Below are positions 1 to 5,716 of a stretch of DNA of 64,000 bases, piece by piece (position 1 is the first letter of the stretch; the number at the start of each line of letters is the position of its first letter). The notes below the pieces were generated by a model. It worked only from the letters and a program-made list of their open reading frames with translations. It was not told the DNA's origin and did not search any database. The stretch spans positions 1 through 64,000 of the forward strand of contig CAZCGA010000024.1 of assembly GCA_964498075.1 (NCBI GenBank), in the 5' to 3' direction. The translations under genes were made by a program, and so were the position numbers. Source of the stretch: CAZCGA01 sp964498075. Its GTDB lineage: Bacteria > Desulfobacterota > Binatia > HRBIN30.

Positions 1-1097
1 ATCCGCTCTTCGAGGCGCTCCGGCGGCACACGGGCGCGCTCGCCCAGGGGGTGTTCGCCAAGGGCGCGTGCTTCCACTCGCTCGATCACGAGACGCCGGC
101 GCGAATCGATTTCTACCGTGCGCGAGTGGTCGACGGCCTCGGCCAAGTGATTCACGAGCGCCTCTTCGCAGTCGAGACCGCTGAGGAAAGGTCCCCTCGC
201 CCCCTGGGAGAGGGTCAGGGTGAGGGCAACGCCAAGCTGGTGGAACCGAGCCTTCTCGGCAACCTCACCCCGGCTCCAGCGCCCGCCGATCTGCCTTCCG
301 TCATTGCGCTTCCGGAGGCAACCGAGTGGCTAAACGCAAACGCACTCACACCCTTCATTGAAGAAGTCCGCGCCGAGCGACTGGCCGAGATCGAACGGAT
401 CGGTGCGCACATCGAGCTGTCGCTGACGGAGCTACTGCAGAAGGTCGACGAAGAGATCGGCAAAGCTGCGGCGGAGGTCGACCAGAAGGTGACCGGTGCC
501 GAAGGCCGGTTGGCGCAAGCGGAAGCGCGGCACGCCGAGCTGATGGCGCGACGCGAGCGGCGGCGCCGCGAGCTGGAGCGCCAACGAGCCCTCACGCTCC
601 AGGCCGTCGAACGCATCGCCAGCGTCCTAGTCCTGCCCCATCCGGAGCGCGAAGCCCCTGACGTGCGCCGGCTGCGGCCCAACTTCGAGACCGAAGCGAC
701 CGCGATGCGAATCGCGATGGAGCACGAGCACGCGCAGGGAAGACAGGTCTACGATGTCCACGAGAAGAATCTCGGCTACGACATCACCAGCCTGGATCTG
801 AACTCCGGTGAGCTGCGTCTGATCGAGGTGAAGGGAATCGGTGCGTCCACGGGGACCGTCCTGCTCACGCCCAACGAGCGCCGCGTCGCCGAGGATCGGC
901 GTGAATGCTACTGGCTGTATGTCGTGACGAACTGCAACGCTGAACCGGCGTTGCAGTACCCGATCAAGGACCCGGCCCGCTTCCCGTGGCACGAGGTCAG
1001 GAAGGTTGCGCACTACTGGCTGGAGGTGGATGCGCTGACCAAGCCGATGCAGGTGCGCGAGCCGTCAGCGCCGCCGTACGGAGGGCGCAGCGGATGA
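1..1097 (+). CDS. C-terminal part of a SNF2-type helicase with DUF3883 domain (5' end outside window)
   Basis: An open frame runs in from the window edge (first complete codon at base 3), so this is the 3' part of a longer gene. The first visible residues resemble the end of a SNF2/DEAD-like helicase core. A charged coiled-coil follows (about residues 95-205 of the visible part), and then a DUF3883 domain with SGELRLIEVKG and CYWLYVVTN, a fold often attached to helicases in restriction-like systems. In the defence locus it would be the translocase partner of the methylase at 5713 and the ATPase at 10237. The linker around visible residues 60-75 is encoded by a palindromic repeat. The last 14 codons after the DUF3883 core are shared with a duplicated block downstream. 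The stop overlaps the fic start (ATGA). The helicase assignment is inferred from context and the DUF3883 tail, because the ATPase motifs lie outside the window. Confidence 0.75.
   Translation, partial: PLFEALRRHTGALAQGVFAKGACFHSLDHETPARIDFYRARVVDGLGQVIHERLFAVETAEERSPRPLGEGQGEGNAKLVEPSLLGNLTPAPAPADLPSVIALPEATEWLNANALTPFIEEVRAERLAEIERIGAHIELSLTELLQKVDEEIGKAAAEVDQKVTGAEGRLAQAEARHAELMARRERRRRELERQRALTLQAVERIASVLVLPHPEREAPDVRRLRPNFETEATAMRIAMEHEHAQGRQVYDVHEKNLGYDITSLDLNSGELRLIEVKGIGASTGTVLLTPNERRVAEDRRECYWLYVVTNCNAEPALQYPIKDPARFPWHEVRKVAHYWLEVDALTKPMQVREPSAPPYGGRSG
187..226. repeat. Palindromic intergenic-type repeat inside the helicase coding sequence
   Basis: A roughly 36-bp GC-rich repeat (core ctgggagagggtcagggtga) sits in frame inside the helicase gene and encodes a proline/glycine-rich linker. 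The same family appears in the opposite orientation inside the methylase gene at about 8147-8190 and, diverged, at 2533-2570 and 2661-2690. It keeps the frame open. Confidence 0.7.
745..1084 (+). repeat. Direct repeat, copy A (helicase DUF3883 tail)
   Basis: This stretch of about 340 bp covering the DUF3883 core and the gene end is duplicated at 2199-2915, on the other side of fic. The two copies encode nearly identical protein from SGELRLIEVK to EVDALTK. Copy A is uninterrupted and so serves as the ancestral reference for the insertion found in copy B. Confidence 0.85.
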
Positions 1098-2158
1098 TGT
1101 CGTTTCGTGGCGGCCGCCTGCGGGACTCTGCGATTCCGGCTGGTTCGGTCTGGTTGATGACGGAGATAGCGGAGCTCAAGGGCCGGCAGGATCGCTATGC
1201 CAAGCAAGCACCGCAGCTGCTCACGGCGTTGCGCGAAGCCGCACTGATCCAGAGCGTCGAGTCATCGAACCGTATCGAAGGCGTGACGGTGGAACGCGCA
1301 CGGCTCCGGCCTCTCGTCGTCGGCAACGCACGACCGCGCGATCGGTCCGAAGAGGAGATTCAAGGATACCGGCGAGCGTTGCATTTGATTCATACAGGTG
1401 CCGCCCAACTCGCGGTGACGCCCGACACACTTCTGCAGCTGCACCGGACGATTCAGGAGGGCAGTGGTGATGCCGGCCAATGGAAGCGCGTTGATAACGA
1501 GATCGTCGAGTTGCGCGCCGGCGCTGCGCCGGTCATTCGCTTTCGGCCGGTCTCGGCGGCGGACACTCTGGCCGCAATTGAGGAGCTGTGTGTCGTGTAT
1601 CGTCACGCGCTCGATCAAGAACATGTTCCGCCGCTGCTTGCGGTCGCGTGCCTGGTCCTCGATTTCCTGTGCATCCATCCCTTCCGTGACGGCAACGGGC
1701 GCGTGTCGCGCCTGCTCACGCTGCTGGCCCTGTACCACCAGGGCCTTGAGGTGGGCCGCTACATCAGCCTGGAGCGACTCGTCGAGGAATCAAGAGAGGA
1801 CTACTATGCCGTTCTGCAGCGCAGCTCCGAGGCGTGGCATGAGGGTCGCCATGATTTGCTGCCGTGGCTGAATTACTTCCTGACGATCGTGCGGCGCGCG
1901 TATCGGGAATTCGAGGAACGCGCGGGACAGGTCAAGAGCCCGCGCGGGGCGAAGACGGCACTGGTCGGAGCGGTGATCGATGCATTTGCGGGGGAGTTCA
2001 CGTTGGCGGACATCGAACGTTCCTGTCCCGGCGTAAGCCGAGACATGGTGCGCCGGGTGCTGCGCGAGCTGCAACGGGCAGGCAAGGTGGAATGCATCGG
2101 TCGCGGTCCAGGCGCCCCGTGGCGCAAGAGAGAGGGTACTACCCTCAAAAGAGGGTAA
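1094..2158 (+). CDS. Fic family protein (class II, probable AMPylase/nucleotide transferase)
   Basis: The Fic motif HPFRDGNGR is complete at about residues 195-203, so a nucleotide-monophosphate transferase activity on a protein hydroxyl is expected. The N-terminal FRGGRL segment and an (S/T)xxxE(G/N) inhibitory helix (SNRIEG, about 58-63) mark a class II Fic protein with its own autoinhibitory segment. The C-terminus has a winged-helix-like end (DMVRRVLRELQ). The start is placed at the ATG that overlaps the helicase stop (ATGA); an alternative ATG lies three bases on. The gene lies between two direct copies of the helicase tail, which suggests it arrived as a unit or that the tail was duplicated around it. 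The target is unknown. Confidence 0.9.
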   Translation: MMSFRGGRLRDSAIPAGSVWLMTEIAELKGRQDRYAKQAPQLLTALREAALIQSVESSNRIEGVTVERARLRPLVVGNARPRDRSEEEIQGYRRALHLIHTGAAQLAVTPDTLLQLHRTIQEGSGDAGQWKRVDNEIVELRAGAAPVIRFRPVSAADTLAAIEELCVVYRHALDQEHVPPLLAVACLVLDFLCIHPFRDGNGRVSRLLTLLALYHQGLEVGRYISLERLVEESREDYYAVLQRSSEAWHEGRHDLLPWLNYFLTIVRRAYREFEERAGQVKSPRGAKTALVGAVIDAFAGEFTLADIERSCPGVSRDMVRRVLRELQRAGKVECIGRGPGAPWRKREGTTLKRG

Positions 2159-2169
2159 GAGAGAGGGTA

Positions 2170-2517
2170 ATGTCGCGAACCGCAACGGGCATCAGGCAAC
2201 AAGTCGCCGATATCCACGAGAAGAACCTCAGCATCGCCAGCTCGGATCTGAATTCCGGTGAGCTGCGGCTAATCGAAGTGAAGCGCATCGGCGCGTCCAC
2301 GGGCGCCGTCCTGCTCACGCCCAGCGAGCGCCGCGTCGCCGAGGACCGACGAGACTGCTACTGGCTATACGTCGTGACGAACTGCAACGCGGAGCCGGCA
2401 TTGCAGGACCCGATCAAGGACCCGGCCCGCTTTCCGTGGCACGAAGTCCGGAAGGTTGCGCACTACTGGCTGGAAGTGGATGCGCTGACTAAGTGCTGCT
2501 GGTCGGAAATACGATGA
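2170..2517 (+). pseudogene. Truncated DUF3883 duplicate (helicase tail remnant)
   Basis: A short frame of about 115 codons can be read from an ATG at 2170, just after the fic stop. From its residue 18 it repeats the DUF3883 end of the helicase gene, including SGELRLIEVK and DRRDCYWLYVVTN. It lacks the helicase part and ends in unrelated codons (CCWSEIR) because an insertion interrupts it after 2493. The remainder of the duplicated block resumes at 2873-2915. Whether this lone DUF3883 fragment is still translated is unclear; it is best read as a duplication by-product. Confidence 0.75.
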
Positions 2518-2872
2518 CGTATCTTGAAGGGTCTCCTCTCCCGGATGGGCGAGGATCAAGGTGAGGGGGATTCGACGACGCCGAAGGCCACCATGTTTTC
2601 TACGTGCGGTTGAATCGGCGCGGCGAAACAACCAAAGGTGGGCTTCGCCGATCAATTTCATCCCCCTCATCCTGACCTTCTCCCATCCGGGACTGTCGAT
2701 TTTCTCGCAAACAGTGCTTCGACAAGCTCAGCACGAGCGGTTGGGGATTCAATTTCAAAGAAGAATTCCGCTCACCCTGAGCTTGTCGAAGGGTCTGCCT
2801 CGCGTTTATCGACAGTCCCATCCGGGAGAAGGAACCTTCGTGCGATACGTCACCGTAATTGTGAAATGCGGT
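2494..2872. mobile_element. MITE-like element inserted in the duplicated helicase tail
   Basis: Comparison with copy A defines this insertion exactly. It is flanked by the direct repeat actaag (2488-2493 and 2873-2878). Its ends are imperfect inverted repeats, for example tacgatgacgtatc at 2510-2523 against its near-complement at 2844-2857, followed inward on both sides by a cccggatggg-type palindrome. It has no coding capacity and holds a second, smaller element at 2691-2817. Without the inner element it would be about 244 bp. A non-autonomous transposable element is the simplest reading. Confidence 0.7.
2691..2817. mobile_element. 127-bp palindromic element, copy 1 (nested)
   Basis: The element has perfect 10-bp terminal inverted repeats (gactgtcgat / atcgacagtc) and an inner imperfect palindrome built on cttcgacaagctcag. 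It matches the copy at 51091-51217 at 125 of 127 positions. It is flanked by an 8-bp perfect direct repeat, ccatccgg (2683-2690 and 2818-2825), which looks like a target-site duplication made inside an older palindromic repeat. There is no open frame. Confidence 0.8.
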
Positions 2873-3025
2873 ACTAAGCCGATGCAGGTGCGCGAGCCGC
2901 CGGCGCCGCCGTACGGGAACACATGACCCCGTTCACGAAAGCGAGTATGCTCGCCGCTGCTGCACGGTCTCCGGGAGAGAGTGCGAATGAGGGTACCCAC
3001 GGAAGGTACGCGGCAAGGAGGCATC

Positions 3026-3250
3026 ATGAATCTCCAGCGAACAATCAAAGCAATCATTCGACCGGGCGATGAAGCCGGATTCGTTGGCGAGTGTGTCGAG
3101 GTTGCCGTCGTCACCCAAGGCGCGACGATCGACGAGACGATTCGCAATCTACAAGAGGCGGTGGCGCTGCATCTGGAAGGCGAGAACCCGGCCGACTTCG
3201 GACTGGTCGAACGCCCGAGCTTGATCGTGACGATGGACACGTCAGCGTAG
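3026..3250 (+). CDS. HicB-like antitoxin (74 aa)
   Basis: This small protein has the HicB/DUF1902-type partial RNase H fold pattern: an N-terminal beta-strand pair, then GFVGECVEV and a helix ETIRNLQEAVALHLEG. HicB proteins normally neutralise the HicA mRNA interferase, but no hicA is visible beside it. The start at 3026 is fixed by a strong aaggagg site nine bases upstream; an upstream in-frame start at 2981 has no such site. It opens a run of small antitoxin-like genes at 3026-3480 and is followed 18 bp later by the next one. Confidence 0.8.
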   Translation: MNLQRTIKAIIRPGDEAGFVGECVEVAVVTQGATIDETIRNLQEAVALHLEGENPADFGLVERPSLIVTMDTSA

Positions 3251-3268
3251 ATGAGGAGGTATTCGGTC

Positions 3269-3451
3269 ATGACTCAGCGAGCACGCAAGCGGAAAGACGA
3301 AGAGCCCGTGGAGACTGAGGAGTACCACCCGCGTACGGCCCTCGGGCGGCGACTCTGGCGCATCCGAAAGCGGATTGTTGCTTCCGGAGAACGGTTGCTC
3401 GACTGGGACGAGGTTGAACGGGAGTTGCGCGAGCGGCGGGGCGGGGTTTGA
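3269..3451 (+). CDS. VapB-like antitoxin of a PIN toxin (60 aa)
   Basis: The protein is small, highly charged and ends in LLDWDEVERELRERRGG. That pattern (IVASGxxLLDWDxxExEVxERRGG) is typical of antitoxins encoded just before PIN-domain toxins. The start at 3269 is supported by an aggagg site at 3254-3259; the ATG at 3251 directly abuts the previous stop and is less likely. The toxin that should follow survives only as an 11-codon stump, so the antitoxin is probably an orphan. The assignment is from sequence pattern and is moderately sure. Confidence 0.6.
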   Translation: MTQRARKRKDEEPVETEEYHPRTALGRRLWRIRKRIVASGERLLDWDEVERELRERRGGV

Positions 3452-3483
3452 TGAAGCTGACCTTTGTCGACGCGGGGGTTCCG
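3451..3483 (+). pseudogene. N-terminal stump of a PIN-domain toxin
   Basis: The ATG overlaps the antitoxin stop (TGATG) and encodes MKLTFVDAGVP, the usual first beta-strand and first acidic residue of PIN toxins partnered with this antitoxin type. The reading frame then runs straight into an unrelated small protein at 3484, so the catalytic body of the toxin is gone. Only the first of the four PIN acidic residues remains. Confidence 0.55.
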
Positions 3484-3678
3484 ATGAGCATCGAACAACG
3501 GATTGCTGCGAAGTTCATTGAGAGGATCAGGAGCGACAGCGCCATACCACCCGAGGTGGCCGACCGGATTTCAGCCTTGTGCAAGGAGGGTCGCCTCCGG
3601 GATGTCGACGCCGTTCTGAACGCGATCAGGGGCGATACGGCCAGTTTGGCCTGCCCGCTGCCCACACGCTATGAATGA
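3484..3678 (+). CDS. Small uncharacterised protein (64 aa)
   Basis: I do not recognise a family. The protein is helical (SIEQRIAAKFIERIRSD, then a second helix ISALCKEGRLRDVDAVLNAI). It shares a frame with the PIN stump, so translation could begin at 3451 and give a chimera, or at the ATG at 3484, where a gggggtt stretch could serve as a weak ribosome site. It lies 22 bp before the start of the YwgA-like gene and is probably part of the same small operon (3484-5716). Confidence 0.5.
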   Translation: MSIEQRIAAKFIERIRSDSAIPPEVADRISALCKEGRLRDVDAVLNAIRGDTASLACPLPTRYE

Positions 3679-3700
3679 GATCGGATCGAGGGGAGGCAAC

Positions 3701-4141
3701 ATGAAGGGGCTCAGTCGACGTGATTGGATACTGCTCTGTCTGCGTGAGAAGCCGCTGGACCGGATTCGATTGATGAAGGCGCTGTTTCTCATCTGGCACC
3801 GCTCAGGGAGGAGCATTCCAGGCTTCTTTGATTTCGTGCCGTATCTCTATGGCCCCTGCAGCTTCGATCTGTACCGGGAACTCGAAGCCGCGGAGCGAGA
3901 GCAGCTGGTGTCTCAAGCCCCCCATCAGGTTGCCAAGTGGGCACCGTACTTCCTCACCAAGAAGGGTGAGCAGGTTGCCGCACGGGCACTGGAAAACGCG
4001 CGGCCGGACACCTTGCGCCTCCTTCGAAGCGTGGTGGCCGAGGTCGCTGCAGCAGGCTTTTATGACCTGCTCCGTGAGGTATACGCGGAGGCTCCCGACT
4101 TTGCATCTCAGTCCCTCGTCGCTCCAGCCCTGCGCTCATGA
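3701..4141 (+). CDS. YwgA/DUF4065-like winged-helix protein (146 aa)
   Basis: The pattern KPLDRIRLMKALFLIW followed by FFDFVPYLYGPCSFDLYRELEAAEREQLV is that of YwgA-like proteins related to the SocA/Panacea (DUF4065) group, which are found in toxin-antitoxin and defence operons. The start at 3701 has a gggagg site six bases upstream; the in-frame ATG at 3671 does not. The stop overlaps the next start (ATGA), so the protein is translationally coupled to the proteasome-like hydrolase and may act as its partner or adaptor. The family call is by pattern only. Confidence 0.6.
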   Translation: MKGLSRRDWILLCLREKPLDRIRLMKALFLIWHRSGRSIPGFFDFVPYLYGPCSFDLYRELEAAEREQLVSQAPHQVAKWAPYFLTKKGEQVAARALENARPDTLRLLRSVVAEVAAAGFYDLLREVYAEAPDFASQSLVAPALRS

Positions 4142-4857
4142 CGCTCATCGTCGGCCTGCCCACGCGCGACGGGATCGTACTTGCCTCGGACGGTCAGATC
4201 ACGAGCGGTCAGGTTCGCGCTCCTGGAGAGAAGCTCCTGCAGTTGAGCCAACATTGCGCGTGGGGCGGAGCTGGTGAGGTCGCGCTCGTCCAGCGTGTCG
4301 CCGAGGCGATCGCCGGCATCAGCGTCGATCAACCCCTGATCGGACTCCGCGACCAGCTGGCCAACGCGATCAAGCAGTGTGTCACGGCGCTGTTGAACCT
4401 GGACTTTCGGACTCCGTTCTTTCAGGGCAATCCAGAGGCGCTCCTTTCACTTCACCCGGGCGACTTCGTGTTCGCCGAATTTCGCAACGAGCCAAAGCTG
4501 CTCCATATCACTGCGTTTGGGACGCCCGAGTGGGTCGACCGACCGTACGCCATCGGGAACGGCGCGCCGTTCGCCTACGCCCTGCTTCAGAAATACCAGG
4601 GCACCCCACTGGCGCTCGACCAGGCGAGTGTGCTGGCGGTGAAGATCATCGAAGAGGCGATCGATGTCGGCAGTTATGGTTTGGGTCCACCCATCCGCGT
4701 CTGGCACATCACTCCGAACGGCACCTCAATCTTGGATGATGCCCAGCTGGCCGCGCTCTCTGACACGGCCAAGTCGTTGCGGAATGGGGAAATCCGGTTG
4801 CTCCTCGGTGGTGGCATCGGTGCCGATGTCGACCAAGCCGAGCCCGGCCAGCGATAG
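4138..4857 (+). CDS. Proteasome-like Ntn hydrolase (239 aa)
   Basis: The protein begins MTLIVGLPTRDGIVLASDGQ. Removal of Met1 would expose an N-terminal Thr, as in proteasome beta subunits and HslV. Counting from that Thr, Asp17 falls in the HslV-like ASDGQ and a Lys falls at position 31 (GEKLL), close to the catalytic Lys33 of the family. So the Thr1-Asp17-Lys33 core appears intact and the start cannot move without destroying it. Length fits a proteasome-fold subunit. No ATPase or HslU gene is adjacent; the nearest ATPase is DUF499 at 10237. It overlaps the YwgA-like gene by 4 bp. A protease or amidohydrolase activity in defence signalling is plausible but inferred. Confidence 0.75.
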   Translation: MTLIVGLPTRDGIVLASDGQITSGQVRAPGEKLLQLSQHCAWGGAGEVALVQRVAEAIAGISVDQPLIGLRDQLANAIKQCVTALLNLDFRTPFFQGNPEALLSLHPGDFVFAEFRNEPKLLHITAFGTPEWVDRPYAIGNGAPFAYALLQKYQGTPLALDQASVLAVKIIEEAIDVGSYGLGPPIRVWHITPNGTSILDDAQLAALSDTAKSLRNGEIRLLLGGGIGADVDQAEPGQR

Positions 4858-4909
4858 GGCACGTGCCGCCAGAACTGCGGTGGCTGGATCTGCCGGGCGG
4901 GGTAAGACC

Positions 4910-5716
4910 ATGCCTGCTGGAGATAAGTCGGACGTGCTTGACTACTACGCGACCCGGTCGAAAAACCGCGAAGTCTTCCTTCTGAACTTCGGAGACGACG
5001 TGCGTGCGTTCGACACCCTAATCGGCCTGCTGCCGAGGATCTGGACCCGGGTCGGCAAGGAACGCGACACGGCTGGGCACTCGCACGCAGGGCTCTTGTT
5101 GTTCGCCAATCTCGTGCAGAGGCATGCTCTGGTTGGTTTCGAGCACATAGCGTGCTTTCAAACCTACCTGGCCTGGATGACGTTCCGCCCAGGGCTCGAG
5201 GCGTTGCTCATGGTTGGGAAACTCGTCGACGACCCCAAGATGGCAGAGGTCTGGCACAACCGGAAGCAAGATCCCAAGGGCTACCGAAACGCCTTCTCCG
5301 GCAAGGGGCTGCTGTCTCGGTCGCTTCCTCGAGGCTCGGAGCTGAGAGAAGTGCTCGCTCGCCTGAACGACAACTTCGTGCATGCGAATCCCGACTTTGC
5401 GTACAGACACCAGTCGGTCCGTCAGAAGCCAGAAGGCCCGGTTTTGGAGATCGGATTCTTTGAGAAGTCCGCAGTACTTCACGAGGCTCACCTTTTGGCG
5501 TTCCTGAATCTCCTCGACATTCTGGTATCCGTATCGGACGAACTTGTAGAGCAGCTGCTGGGTCCGCCGCGATGCCGTCAGCCTGGCAGGGCCTTCAGCG
5601 ATTTCGCGGCGCATCGTGCGGTGAAGCTAGCCTCCGACGCGGCGGCAGCAAGGGTAATGACTGAGTTGGGGTTCTGGAAGTTCTCACCGAGTGACGAGAA
5701 AACCAGCACACCATGA
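4910..5716 (+). CDS. Uncharacterised protein with possible HEPN-like motif (268 aa)
   Basis: I do not recognise a named family. The protein is mainly helical and has the segment RLNDNFVHANPDF, which resembles the R-x(4-6)-H signature and the (S/N)xxVHxN pattern of HEPN and DUF5677-type proteins. The start is set at ATG 4910 because the upstream frame overlaps the hydrolase gene and has no homology-like character. The stop overlaps the methylase start (ATGA), placing it as the immediate translational neighbour of the methylase. If it is HEPN-like it could be an RNase effector, but this is tentative. Confidence 0.5.
   Translation: MPAGDKSDVLDYYATRSKNREVFLLNFGDDVRAFDTLIGLLPRIWTRVGKERDTAGHSHAGLLLFANLVQRHALVGFEHIACFQTYLAWMTFRPGLEALLMVGKLVDDPKMAEVWHNRKQDPKGYRNAFSGKGLLSRSLPRGSELREVLARLNDNFVHANPDFAYRHQSVRQKPEGPVLEIGFFEKSAVLHEAHLLAFLNLLDILVSVSDELVEQLLGPPRCRQPGRAFSDFAAHRAVKLASDAAAARVMTELGFWKFSPSDEKTSTP

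Larger units (their letters stand above)
2199..2915 (+). repeat. Direct repeat, copy B (interrupted)
   Basis: This is the second copy of the helicase tail block: 2199-2493 matches copy A up to the codons for DALTK, and 2873-2915 matches the following bases (taagccgatgcaggtgcgcg). The 379 bp between them are absent from copy A, so they are an insertion. Confidence 0.8.

Noticed and set aside
1037..1084. tRNA-like sequence in the shared helicase tail repeat
   Set aside because: No cloverleaf can be drawn; it is coding sequence for the end of the helicase and part of the direct repeat.
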